Shown: one piece after another, positions 39,716 to 51,906 of the stretch | Position numbering within the stretch: the first letter of the stretch is position 1 | Layout: the number at the start of each line of letters is the position of its first letter | Assembly: GCA_037389465.1 (NCBI GenBank) | Contig: JAZARR010000123.1 | Location: 2,922,501-2,986,500 of the forward strand | Source: Baylisascaris procyonis | Lineage: Eukaryota > Nematoda > Chromadorea > Rhabditida > Ascarididae | Length of the DNA stretch: 64,000 bases | Direction: 5' to 3' | Made by a program: the position numbers and the translations under genes | Notes under the pieces: generated by a model | What the model was told of the DNA's origin: nothing | Databases searched by the model: none | The model's input: the letters and a program-made list of their open reading frames with translations, nothing else

Positions 39716-40780
39716 AAATGTTAAAAATGAGTTAAATTTTGGAGGTTTCTATACAAGGCCATCATTACAGTGTCTTTTCGTAAGGGAAACGTAAGAAGGA
39801 CTTCTTCAAGCTTCTCCTTCCATGAAATGATTACAGTAACTGGTCGAACATCTCATATGGTAAAGACTTGGCGATCACAGCGCAAGTTTTTCGTCATTAA
39901 ACCGGTTGGGGCAGTGGGATGGATTTTTCATCAGTGAGAAGGTCAGAAATTGATAAATGAGAGTGTGATGTGAAATTTCCCGTTCAACAAACATAAAGTG
40001 TTACATGACTTTCTTTGAATTTTCGAACGTTGGTTTGCGTAAGATCGAAAGTCCTTCATGAAATTGCTATAATGCTATCAGCTCCCGTTAATTAAATTTC
40101 CTATGGAAAACGCGATATCATTTCGTAGAACGTATTTCATATCAGCTATAGCACCACGGCACTTTTTTTTATCTCATGGACATGCTTTAATATCTTCGTT
40201 TAAAATTTCATGAAAATAAAAAAAAAATAAGTGAATAGATTGGTATATTTTTTTGGTTTTTCAATAAATGGATAAATTTTCAGTTTTTTTTCCTACTTGT
40301 CATTTGTTATTGACCTTTTCCTCTCCTATAAGGTAATATAGAATGACGATAACTCTCTAGAATAATATTGAGCCGTTCGATGCGTAAAGAAACTTTTAAT
40401 ATGAATGCACAATTGGCAGCGTTTCTCATATTCTCGTATCGCTGTAAGAATTCACTAAAAATATTTCGGTTAATAAAAGAACGCTGTCGTTTTTACTGAA
40501 ACACAGTTTATGCATTCGTGAGTACTACATGCAGAAAGCAAAAAAAATGTTGTTCATGGTCATACAATGTGCCTTCCACCGATTTTTGACACTTTGCCGG
40601 AACTAATTTTTGCGTATAATCCGTGAAAGCCATGTTTAGCCGAGTTTGCGGAAACCAGTTTTTGCTCGAAATTTGGGGAAGCCCATGTGACTAAAATTTA
40701 TGAAAAGTGACAGTTTTCCAATTCTCCAGCTGCGGTTACCAAAAATAACCGTACTTATAGCGGAAGCACTTGGACAAATC

Positions 40781-41180
40781 TATTCGGAGTCGACTATAGA
40801 AGAATGGAAAAATGGAAAGAGAATCAAGTGGGAATAGAGGCCGACAAGGTAAATCAGAGGAGCATACAAGCATATTAAACGACTGCCCAGCATGTGTCGT
40901 GAGTTAAACTGAGGTGGAATCGGGCGGATATGAAAGGGATTGACGTACTGACGTATTATTCCCAGCTTCTAGACAGGTCTTAAAACCGAATGAGCCTACA
41001 GTTGTCCGTTGAGTGCGCGAGGTGTTCGGCGGCAGCATAGAGTTCAAATGCGGGATCGTCCCAGCGACTCAAGCTATCCTATGGTCCCTTCATGTAGTCA
41101 CCTTGTCGCGTAAATGTGATGAACCGTTGGACATCCTCAAGGAGACCCGGACGACTAGGCGAGTCAAGGGGAGGTGAATC
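40781..41180. repeat. GC-richer non-coding block, probable dispersed repeat relic
   Basis: About 400 bases with distinctly higher GC than both flanks, no long open frame, and strings such as CCCGGACGACTAGG near 41150. Composition and lack of coding potential fit a non-autonomous repeat or a structured RNA-derived element. No known family is assigned. Confidence 0.35.
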
Positions 41181-41320
41181 TTACACCACAAAATTCAGTG
41201 AAATTTTCAAATTTTGTGTCGATTAAATTACAGTCACTAATGGTAACATTACCTAACCGAACATGTATAGGCACAAATGGTAAATGAAATAAATATTAAT
41301 GAGCATCACTTATGCGTCAT

Positions 41321-41593
41321 TTAATTACTGGGCTCAAGTTTTTGTAGCCAGACCATACAATGTAAACACAAGACATCTGGAGGATGTCTGTTTCTGCAGA
41401 AGGACGAAATTAGAATCGAACATATTTTCTGGAGGAGCAAATGGAATCCGACGTTGGATACGCCAGCTATATGAGATCTCTCAGTGCCAACGTATGCAAA
41501 GAAATATAGGCACACAAGAACGACGAACAATAGAACAAGAGCAATGAGAATATATGACTCGCTTGCTGACATGGCAATATAGTTTGGCTCCAT
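41321..41593 (-). CDS. Possible small single-pass membrane protein (63 or 90 aa)
   Basis: The frame opens with ATG (MEPNYIAMSASESY) and continues into an unbroken hydrophobic stretch of about 20 residues (ILIALVLLFVVLVCLYFF), as in a membrane anchor. Without splicing the frame gives 90 aa. With a GTATCC donor after residue 44 and a strong CTTCTGCAG acceptor 68 bases on, it gives about 63 aa ending in TGA. The opposite strand is also open for 82 codons, but that product is merely polar, as expected of the antisense of a hydrophobic segment. No family is recognised. Confidence 0.3.
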   Translation of the reverse strand: MEPNYIAMSASESYILIALVLLFVVLVCLYFFAYVGTERSHIAGVSNVGFHLLLQKICSILISSFCRNRHPPDVLCLHCMVWLQKLEPSN

Positions 41594-41811
41594 TTAAAGC
41601 ACAGTCCATAAGCGTTAATTATCAACAATTTCAAATATCAAAGTATTCGTCATCTCAAATCATCAGTTACAACTGCACCACTTTAAGCACTATACGAAAA
41701 ACAGTTGTCCGCCAACATATACTTGAAGATGTTAGGTTGTCGAGTTCATATTTTCACGCAGTAAACATCACTGTTTTCGAAGAGTAAAGAAAAACACGAT
41801 AAATTTTCGCA

Positions 41812-42081
41812 GGTGGTAATATTATCACACAACGCTACCTGGAGCACCTTTACTATCCTCGAAAAGTGAACATAATGTGCATCAAACAATACACTCATAT
41901 ACATCCACACATACAAGAGCACAAAACAACGAAAGCGTATACGCGTATGATAACGAACTCTCGTGCTAGCCGGTACGTTGTTTATCACACTACCATCGAA
42001 GAAGCTGCACATATCACCAACTGCGCAGAAAATGACAATCTAATTGACTGTTCCAACGGAGATGAATGTAGTTACAACTGA
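41812..42081 (+). CDS. Possible terminal exon, Cys-containing C terminus
   Basis: After a good acceptor (TTTTCGCAG ending at 41811) one frame stays open for 270 bases to a TGA at 42079-42081. It starts GNIITQRYLEHLYYPRK and ends with an acidic Cys-containing tail, TNCAENDNLIDCSNGDECSY. The middle has a His/Thr-rich stretch that may be low complexity. Incoming phase would be 1. No upstream exon is found with confidence, and a GTGAAC donor after PRK could split it. Family unknown. Confidence 0.25.
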   Translation, partial: GGNIITQRYLEHLYYPRKVNIMCIKQYTHIHPHIQEHKTTKAYTRMITNSRASRYVVYHTTIEEAAHITNCAENDNLIDCSNGDECSYN

Positions 42082-43663
42082 TCGATAGTATGGCAAAACG
42101 TAACAAGCGTAAGGGGTTTGATCTCGTCTCGATTTGCCCATAGTATAATAACGATACTTACTTCAAAAGCTTCATTTTCACACTGGCATCCGCGGGAAAG
42201 AGAGAGGAAAAGTGAGGGAAAAGTTTGCTGAAGCAATAAGCCATAGATCTACCGCACAGCCATTGTAATTGGCCCCTATCTTTATTGGAAACTGCAGTAT
42301 TCCAGCATCTCAGCCGAAATTGCAAACTATTTTAGGCGCTTTGCATTATGAATATGTTGAGCATTCTTGAAAGGCATTCACCATTGACTATCCACCCACT
42401 TTAGGATGCCGTACTTCTATATATTCACATTTTTTGATTTCTGATATTTCACTATTAGAAACAACCTAAAAGCCCTCCGCTCGTTTTGCTAGTTGTGAAG
42501 TTTGGCGTGGCTCATTCCAGTCAAATATCTTAAAAATGTTTAACTTGGAATCACTAAAGTACTGTAGACTCAATTCTCATTTCATTCTTTATCGTAAAAT
42601 GTGTACAACTTTTTCGATATTTCATTCTCTTGAATATTTCAATTTGCCCCTCTTCGTAATAGAAGTGAATATCAATTGCAACATGTGTCAAAAGCGATTG
42701 CAGCACAAATAATACTCTGCTTAACTTCCCATTTCCTCTTCTATGGGGCTAGAATATGCCTGCTGCCAATATTGTTAATGCATCTATTCCTTCACCCTCC
42801 AAACTATGGCTAAATTCTTTCTTTCATCATATTATTACTGCTCTTATAAACATTTCACTTGGCCTGTTGCTTTGCACATGTCTTGATTTATTTTTTGCTT
42901 TTGTTTTTATTTCCGCTGCCTGTTTTACTATCTACATTTATGTCCGCATTAATAAACGTGTCTTTCATTGCGGTGAAGTATTGATTTCATAAACATATTG
43001 ATCTATGAGTCTTAAAGTTCACATAGATAAAATCATAGCAATTAAAAAAGAATTTGTCAAGTAAGATGAAGCATCACACATTTAAATATTACCAAGTCAA
43101 CAATAGAAAATCATTATCATCAATATACAACGCATATTTTGGAACCCATTTATGCATATAACGTAAATAAAACACCATTGAAGAATTTCAAAAAAAAAAT
43201 TCGCTAAAGTTGTTCTTCAAGAAATTTGCATTGAAATCGTCTTATGTAGTTTTCTTTTTTTTACAACTTCAAAATATCGAAAAGCGTATTCGCAAATCGA
43301 AACGAGTGAAAGCACTTTTTCAACGATTTTCACACAACAACGAAATATGTTCATATTTACAGCAAGCTGAGACAAACAGATGAAAAACTATAGCACAAAG
43401 AAGAGAGCAACACACATCTATGCATGCATTTGCATTTGCATTTCGGTGATGCTCTAACGGAACCTGTTTTCATTTTTGCTGCACCGATCGTCGTCTATTG
43501 CAGTATAAACACACACCTGCTTTGCTCTCATCCATCTACTTCAATCATGAAGCCGCTAGATTTAATCTCTATAAAATATGATGCGATCCAATTTTGGAGA
43601 AATTTTTGAAGGTCATTCGATTCGCAATGCATTTAAAACGTCTCTAGTGAGATAAGGAATTTT

Positions 43664-43696
43664 CTATCGTTTAGAGAAAAAATGTTTAAACGATAG
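43664..43696. repeat. Perfect 10-bp inverted repeat, 13-base loop
   Basis: CTATCGTTTA at 43664-43673 pairs with TAAACGATAG at 43687-43696. It lies in intergenic DNA with no gene nearby and could be chance in AT-rich sequence. Confidence 0.6.
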
Positions 43697-44340
43697 TCGC
43701 TATGCATCAATGCCATTTCCATTTGAACGAATTTCCACTGATATTGGCATACAGCTTTGAGAATCGATGGCGCAAGATGATGCACAGAATTTACGGCGAC
43801 CAAAAGTGATTTCTTTTTTGAAATTAAACACATGAAGTGTTCCTGATGATGCTTGGTGGTTCCCAAGAAATTCTTTCATAGCTCATTCGTATCAAAATTC
43901 AGAAACACGTTATTCCTCAAAGGCAGTTGGAAAAACGCGCCAGGAGATCAAGCGCATATGCATCTGCGCTTAGCAGTTAATCAGTAAAATGAAACGATTC
44001 GCGACGAGCAATAAAAGGTGCCCACTAAACCATGCATGTTTTAAGCTGACGAACTGCTATTATGAATGTTCTATTTAACATCAGCTTTCATAAATCTAGT
44101 GGCAGTAAGACTGCAAAAAGATTTGTGGAGCAAAATATACATAAATTTTCAGTCATGCTGATATAACTGTCAACAGATCTTGGTGGATCAACGTCTAATT
44201 TCACATATCGGTCGTCCAATGGTTGTGATTATACACATCAACTTGCAGTTCCGAATTCAGTGGTGCCAAAGTAAAGGCAGGTAAGCAAACGCACGCATCA
44301 GTATATATATTTATATATATGCTAGTAGACTTCATTTATA

Positions 44341-44360
44341 ATGCGCTTGCAAAAGCGCAT
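44341..44360 (+). promoter_or_regulatory. GNRA-type tetraloop hairpin upstream of the SH2 gene start
   Basis: ATGCGCTT and AAGCGCAT form a perfect 8-bp stem closed by a GCAA loop, ending 36 bases before the ATG at 44397. If the 5' leader includes it, it would be an RNA hairpin with a stable GNRA loop. Function is inferred only from structure and position. Confidence 0.4.
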
Positions 44361-44396
44361 CATAAATTAGAGTAAATATATCAAAGTGCATAAAAA

Positions 44397-47300
44397 ATGA
44401 ATACAAATATGCAAAACCGAATAAAAAATAGGGTGATCATCGAAGGTTGCGCAAAACCTCAGTTTAAGGTCGATCATACAGATAACTCAAAAGAAATGTC
44501 CCATAACGACCACTTTGTCAAACACACGAAGCGTTGCAAGGTGGCATCTTTCTTCGCATGGCAACTGGCACAATGGCATCAGACACAATCAAAGGTGAGT
44601 CGTGAAGTGCAACGCGATGTGGCGTTGTTGGATTTTATCGTCGTTTAAAATTCTATTTTTGGGCAAAAATTTTCGCACAGTCCCCATTGTCATCATAATG
44701 ACTATACAAAATATGTAATTCTACACATTTTTGTCAAGTACACATTTTAATTTCTTTGCATGTCATCGCACATAAAATTCTCTAGTGAAAGCAATTTGAG
44801 TAACAACTTGAGGTATTATAACACACCATAGATGTTATCAATTTTGCATACATTCGTGCTTATTCTTTATTAAGCAATTATAGATATCAAAAGTTGCAAG
44901 ATTCTACAGAAGTGCGTCGATATCTCTGTAAAATATACGATAAGAACTCTGATTAAAACAGTAGGAGATGAAGAGTGCAAAAACTGTTTCCATTTGATAA
45001 ATAAACGCAATCGAAACGAATTTTATAGTTCAAGAAAAAAAAAAGATCTTTGAACATTGAGAAGTGATGTTTTATGGTGTCCTCATGACTTTACAATGAT
45101 AGTGAATGTTTTTAGATATGGCGCTTTTGTACTTGTTTTAAATAATAACACAAGCCCCTTTGCATCAATCTGCACAGAGTAACCAGTATTACTTCTAATA
45201 CAAAATTGTAAAAAAAAGATGTCATGAAAGTGCATCGGTTAGAATAAAGAGAACGATACAGTTTTATATTACATCACATTGTCCATGATGAGACGTATAG
45301 CACTCAACTTTAGATTGCTGAACAACGCTGTATTATTCAATGCGATAAATATAAACATTGGCCGCTATAATATATAAATGTTTTTTGGCATTCTCTCAAA
45401 AGCGAATGTCTAACCTTACAGACCGTCGATAATTAATGCAAGATCATTCATATAGTTAATAAATTCACAATTACAACGACAATAACTGAAAAATCATACT
45501 ATATTTTGAAGACCTTTTGAATGTAATCGATTCAGAGTAGATCTTTAAGAAATACCGTTTCGTTTTGTGCGCTTTACCGCATAATTCCCGCACCGTCCAT
45601 AAGGTTTCATGCCTAACTGATGCCTGTTAAATTTTTTTTTTAATACTAAGGACGCAGTCATGCATCAATCTATTCGATACTCTAAAAAATGACCAGTAAA
45701 TAAAAAATAATAATGCTTAGCTCTTAAAAAGATAAGACATCAATGAACTTTTGATGACGATTTCAGGAAAAATTCATTAACACAATCGTCGGATGACATT
45801 GCAAACTGATTTAGAAGTTGATCGATGGCACTCAGATACTTTTAGGGTGGAACAAGTGCAGAATATATGAAGCGGATTTCATTTATTTCAAAAATAAACA
45901 TCAGTTGCAAACGGAAGGAAACTATTAGAACTGATTTTCGAATTGACAGCAGTTGCTTTGCTGTTTAGTGAGAGCTTTCGCTGGATCATTTGTGACAAAA
46001 CATTGAAATCGATTTCCCATCGGAAGCATTTTCACAAGTTTAGTGCAATATGCAAAATCACATCAAACGATATTTAGGGCTAGGATATTTGTGAACGCAT
46101 TAGATTAACATTTTATGCGTCAAGAAATCCCAATAAAAAAATTTTTGACTGTTTAAGTTAGTGCAGAAAAATTGTTTTGATAAAATTCAGCCATCGTAGC
46201 CGGTTGTTCTTCGTATAATGATTGCGAGCGAATGTACGGGAGTAAGTTATTGCAGATATTTGATTACATTTCAAACCATTGAAATCGATAAAATTGTTAG
46301 AATGCACTTTCAGCGAGTTTCAATCGACTTGAAATTTCAAAATAAATTCGGTTAATAAATGGCAAAGGGTGACCGAATTGAAAGCGAAGGGAAAAGAATG
46401 GACAATTGCTGACATAAAATTTGCTTTCTGCGATTAAGCCATGGAATCATTTCGTGCTATCAATAGCCAGAAAAAAAAAAACGGGCGACGAAATTTGCAG
46501 TGAGCCGACCTGTTGCGCAGATCGTCGTGCAGAACAAAAAAATACTTCGCATCAAATTTTTTTAAAATATAGTCTAACACACAGAAAAATTAAAGTAGCC
46601 TTAAAAAGTTTGTATAGTGCAATTTGGCCTCCCAACGGTTACGTTTATTCCACGTGCGAAAATTTTAGCGATATTTTACGCTAAGCAGGGCAAAAAAAAA
46701 TGCCCACCCGACAAATCTTGGCTCTAGCCATAGTAGAGGTGAAAAATCCCAGCAGAATAGGAAAAGACTGATTAGCCATATCCCAGAACCACGGTATGTA
46801 TGTATCACAGTTGCTGAAAGAATACCAGCAAAGTTTTGAGCGAATTCAATGATCGCGCACTGTTGAAAAGGGCTGTCAACAAGTACGCCTTTTTTCGTTT
46901 TCTAAAAGCTTTTATTTCCAGTAATGACCAGACAACTGAATGCAATCAGGAGAAAGGTTCTTCCACGCAATGAGAGTAAGACTCAAGTTTCAAATTAGAA
47001 GGGGAGAGAAGAGGAAAGCAAAGGGCGAGGATGCATGATGCGCATTCATTGTACCTCATGCTGTTTTTGAGTGATATAGCGATAGTGGTGAATGATCAAT
47101 CAAATCGTCGTGCTAGATGAAAAAGGTTTTCTCGAAGCATTGCTTAGAGAAATGTAATAAGCGTAACGATGATCTCGATTATTCTCCCCTGATCAAAGAA
47201 TGCCAATTTGCACATTAGGTAATCATCAACACGATGCGCAAAACAGAGAAATGAAACACTCGTGGAAGGCAATTGTGGCGCAGAGAAATTTCCGATCATT

Positions 47301-50268
47301 TCATCTCATGGCAATTGTTCGATACTCGATCGCACCAGAATCAATCATTTAAATTCCTTAAGGCTTTGCTCTATTGGCTGAATTTTTTATTTGTCTACTT
47401 CCTACGACGAATTTTATGAATCACTTTTAGAGAACATATGCAAAAAGTACTATTTTATGCAATAGAGAACACTATCATCTCTCACTAAAAATTATACATG
47501 AGCAAATAGCTAAATTAAAAGGTTGTTTTGATAGAAGAGACATAAGAAGCAAGTGCGCCGAAAGCAACGCTATAAAGCAGTTAATATACACGAGCGAGAC
47601 ATTAAAAAAAGGCATCGGAAACCGGAAGAAACGTCAAACGTTCTTTAAATTTCAGATTCTTTTGGGCATTATGTTCCGGTCATTAAATTTATTGTGGCAA
47701 AGCATTCACTCTATAAGCATATCATCGTTTTGCAAATTTGACACTAAACACCCATCGACTGAGGTCTAACGATGTACGATGGTCATTGTGAGAGAGTCTG
47801 CGCTGCGCATTATATTGTATACACCTCACTAAAGTGACATACAGCACAAAAGATACGAAACATAGAGGATAAAACTTAAATGAGTATAACATTCAATTAT
47901 CAAAGATGTATTTGCACAAAACATTGTGAATTGTAGATTTATGTTTCAGCCGTCTGCCGGTGACATGCGTTCTCCACGAACGAAACTCATTTCGCAAATA
48001 GTGCATAGCAGCAATGACCGAGTTGCAACAAAAAGCAATTCACCAATAGTTGGTTAGTAACGAAGATTTTCTTGTATAGGTTGTGCCTGATTTGTTAGCA
48101 GTAATACTGAATTTTTCTTGCAGAACTCTGTTAGTGCTTTTTGTTGTGATCATTATGAGTGATTCAGTTGATGCCGAATGCAGTTCCTTTTCATGATATC
48201 CGAATTCGAAGGAAATAGGTTCCGCTGTTTTTGTTTTACTTGAAAAGACTGATCGCCATTATGTTCATCGGTTTGTAAAAACTATACTCATATGTGAGCT
48301 TTACGTAAGCATTACTTATTGTAAAATTTGCATTAGTTATCCACTGTCATATCACTTAAAATTTTTAAACAATTAGCGCTCTCATCTAATAAAAATGGAT
48401 TGTTTAAGTAATAGGTCATTGTACCAGGAAATTAAGATTGAATTTGTAATACTTGTGTTATGTTTTTACATTTATCACATTTCTGCATTCAATTCGTTCA
48501 ATTTTGCGATTAGAATGTAGCAAATGCAGTGCGAGCTTGCCATCCATTTAATTAAGTTCGCGAACGCCCATTGCTATTCCTAAGATGTTCGCCACAATTG
48601 CTGTATTGTAATCATAACGGAAGTTTAGTTGAAACGCTCGACAATGCGGAATGGTATCATGGACGCCTGTCGAGAAGGAACGCTTGTGAATTGCTTCAGG
48701 ATAATGGTGATTTCCTTGTGCGTCTCGCTCGCTCGAAAACCGATTCTGTAAGTTGCAACCGACTAATCGTTATTCTTTAACAGAAGCGGAAACAGCGCAA
48801 TTGAGAGATTCAATGTAGGATTGTATTCTCTCGAGTCTGAAACTCTACGTATTCATGCAGTGCTTACAACATTGTGTTATGAGCCTGTTGGCAGTAAAAT
48901 TTTTGTTTGCCGACATATCCATCATACTATTTGCAACATCCATGTTCTGCAAGAGGCTTGACAGCAGAGCCACTAAAGCTTAAATGTCTCAGTCCTCGAC
49001 GGGCTCGGTATTTGATTTTTTTCTCCTCTATTCACTCACTTCTAAAAATTTTGCATTGTCTAATAAGGAGTAATGTCGGTAGACCTGCTGTTATTTAATA
49101 GTTGTTGTAGTCATGAGCTTAAAATATAAGGAATTTTCACTCAAACCTACTATTCAGTGATAGGTTATGAGGTGAATCGAATAATGAATATGCTGATCTC
49201 ATCATTTGTGTTTTGGAGTTGCTGAAAGCCGTATTGTCTGTAAGATGGAACGGTCGACATTATCATTTCGAAATTCGTGAGCGGCATGGATTTTTCTCTG
49301 TGGAAGATCTCCGCTTCGACAGTATCGTCAATCTCATAAAGCATTACCTCAATAAGCAGGTTTGTGTTTAAAACAGCTCCGATAAATCGGTGAGCGCTGC
49401 AAGCTTGACAGCAATTTTTTTTTTGTGAAGTATAGAACCTGTGTAAAAAAAGAGGCGGAGGTGAAAAATGAACTAGTATGGCTCATTTCGAGGTTTTTTG
49501 CCCGGATAGACCTTTATTGATTCGAAGCAAACGAAGCAAAAATACGCCTCTTTGTAGCTGAAACGCTCTGATCATTGTGTGAGCATCCGGTTTTTTGCTT
49601 GTTTGAATAACATTCGTGAATGTCATGTTCTTCCCTATACAGACCGATCTCTGAAGAATCCTAACTAGCAATTGTAATGTAGAGAGGTTGGCCAGTTAGA
49701 GAAATATCTGCGCAAAGGGTGGTCGGAAGGAGGGGAGGAGGGAAAAGGAGTGGATTACTAGTTCATGGGCATATGCTGTCTTCCTTGGCCTCGTGAACTG
49801 TTTTCGCAGTTAAAAGGCCAGGAAACCACTTCTTCCACAAGCTACCAGCTTCTAAGTGTTCTGTTATGATGTAGCTACCTAGCAGCGCATTCACAACGGA
49901 ATTACGGATAAAATGGCTATAGCAATATAATTTCAGTGTCCGTTAACACGTCGCTCGGCAGCAATTATCAAGCAAGCCGTTCCTCGGGTGGAATATTTAG
50001 ATGCGCCATTTATTCTGAGAGGCGCTATCAACATTATGGTCGCATGTTTCATCATTATTTTCCTATATATTTGCTCGATTATGTAAACCTTGTTCGAGTG
50101 AAGCAAATGTACATTGGAATTGTTTGATTATGCTTTTTAATTCTTATAATAAGAACGGTTCTCATCCAGTTTATGAGACGACAGGACCATAATGACGCTA
50201 AAGGAGAGACAAAGGAAGGAGTGCTGAGAGGACAGCCGACCCATCGTCAGGATCCCCACTGCATTTAG
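44397..50268 (+). CDS. SH2-domain protein without a visible kinase domain, about 260 aa
   Basis: Predicted phosphotyrosine-binding adaptor. Exons: 44397-44594, 47950-48052, 48557-48747, 49219-49359, 49937-49987 and 50170-50268. They sum to 783 nt with all phases closed. The SH2 core is certain: AEWYHGRLSRRNACELL (131-147), GDFLVR with the phosphate-binding Arg156, LSVRWNGRYHHFEI (170-183), then FDSIVNLIKHYLNKQ and CPLTRRS. The WYHGRLSRR/LLQ.NGDFLVR pattern is closest to SHC and FES/FER-type SH2 domains. The N-terminal 130 residues are basic and unrecognised. The last exon (FMRRQDHNDAKGETKEG to a TAG at 50268) is a tentative end. No HRDLAARN or DFG kinase motif was found to the right, so a non-kinase adaptor is preferred. 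Acceptors of exons 3 and 4 are AAG and GAG. First and last exons are least certain. Confidence 0.7.
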
Positions 50269-51906
50269 AGATGGAATGGAATTTTTCACGGAATTTTACG
50301 GCATCACCTTTTCCCGAGTCATTCATGGACCAACTCTGCAGTGGCTTGACGGTTATCTCTCGATCTTAGTCGACAGTGAATGTTGTTCCAAATTTCGTAT
50401 AATAATTTCTTTAACCTGGGGTATGCTTCCTGTTCTTTAGGATCATTAGATGCTTCGAAAAGTACATAAATATAACTGTTCGATTCACTTGCCGTCTGCG
50501 ATAACGTACACTGCTACATTTGGTATATGCGATTAGAGCAAAAAATATGTACAGCAATGATACAGGCATATCTAACACAGAATGCTTTTTTGTGCCGTTG
50601 ATAAGTATGAAGATCACATACGATGAGCGTATTCACAAATAACGTTCACACGATGCATTGTTTGTATCAACATCCATATGCCCTTACTGATTGACAGCAA
50701 CGATTATCCGCATAATACAACGAATCCCTCAGGCGAGTACATGCGGTCTGAAATGTGATCTTATATTCGACTGCTATTTCATAAGTGAATAAGTTCTTGA
50801 GGCTTTTTTCCGTACTAATCTTCAACCCATCGAAAGTCCGTTAAACCGAAAGTTGTCGCCCTTGAGATGGATTTGATAGCCTACTATACTGATGATGGAT
50901 AAACAAGCGTTGAAAAATTCAGAAGGGAGAAGAGAACCCGTGAAGTCATAAAGTTTTTAGCAATCATAAAGTGTGTGTCAATAGTCTTGACAGTGTTCTT
51001 CCAATTGACTAAAAAATGAATGCCAGATAAATTATCCAAGAAAAGGAATATTATCTATGTGATACTTATATTCGCTTGTGAAGAGATTTGCAAATGAGCA
51101 AAAGAACGCATTGAAAAACTTCGTGGCTAACGTAAAGATTCAAATAATCTTAAATACCAAAAAAGGGCACAATAAATTCTAGTTGAAGGAAAACTCTTTG
51201 GAGCAATGTGAATGTTGAGAGGGGAAAGAAGAAAAATGGTTGCTTGAATTCAAGCTACTGCTTCGCTTTTCTCCACTCTTCTAACATAACTAACGATGAA
51301 ATTCTTTTTAATGACCAAATATATTTGATAAACAGTTCCTCAAAGGACAATTTGAAAAATGTTTGTGGAAAAAGCGCACATCTGAACAACCATTAATTCA
51401 AAAGAAACGCATATGCAAGACAAATGTCTCAAAAATGGTCATTCATTTTTTAGTACATTTCAAATAGTCAAAAATAGTCATTTCGAAAGAAACAGTCTAT
51501 AATTAATTCCAAAACGAGAAGTTGAAAAATGGCAATACTGATACAATCTAATATTGCCTTTTAACGGGATCCGTATGCATTGAAAATGGAGAACTAGGAG
51601 ATAATTGTTTGTCAAATGAGGAGTAGCTGATGCAAAATATAGCACTTTGTTTAGAAAACAATTCACCTGCATTGAAGCATGATCGAAATCGATTTGCCAA
51701 TTCATATACTGCTGAACGTAACTCTCACACCAGTAAGGATCGGCTCGAATACAAGCCTCATCTAAAAAATGCTTTAGAGAGAAAATGCAGTGAAGATATA
51801 ATAATCAGCTAGCAATGAACAATGATATATTTGAAAGTATTTGAACCAGCTATATACTTACATAATCGGTTCAATAACAACCGCCAATTAGCATAATCAA
51901 GTACCA
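50269..51906. other. Intergenic region between SH2 gene and the 229-aa gene
   Basis: No gene is supported. Short open frames at 50411-50617 (- strand), 51208-51396 (+ strand), 51478-51705 (- strand) and 51630-51812 (+ strand) lack domains and splice partners. Confidence 0.5.

Larger units (their letters stand above)
39363..41320. other. Intergenic region with C-run and GC-richer block
   Basis: No gene is supported. A run of twelve C lies at 39704-39715. A non-coding GC-richer block at about 40781-41180 stands out from the AT-rich flanks and is listed separately. Confidence 0.5.
42082..44396. other. Intergenic region left of the SH2 gene
   Basis: No gene is supported, although 78- and 61-codon + strand frames occur at 42756 and 43424. 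A perfect 10-bp inverted repeat lies at 43664-43696. At about 44171-44270 the + strand is open in two frames and contains GTAAAG and GTAAGC donor-like sites, so an additional 5' exon of the SH2 gene may lie there. Confidence 0.4.

Noticed and set aside
41299..41547. 82-codon + strand frame opposite the membrane micro-protein
   Set aside because: Its polar composition is what the antisense of a hydrophobic coding segment gives, and it has no domain or splice signal.
48571..49359. SH2 exons as part of a PI3K p85-like regulatory subunit
   Set aside because: The end of the domain (SIVNLIKHYLNKQ) resembles p85, but no inter-SH2 coiled coil or second SH2 was found to the right, and the N-terminal WYHGRLSRR pattern fits SHC/FES types better.
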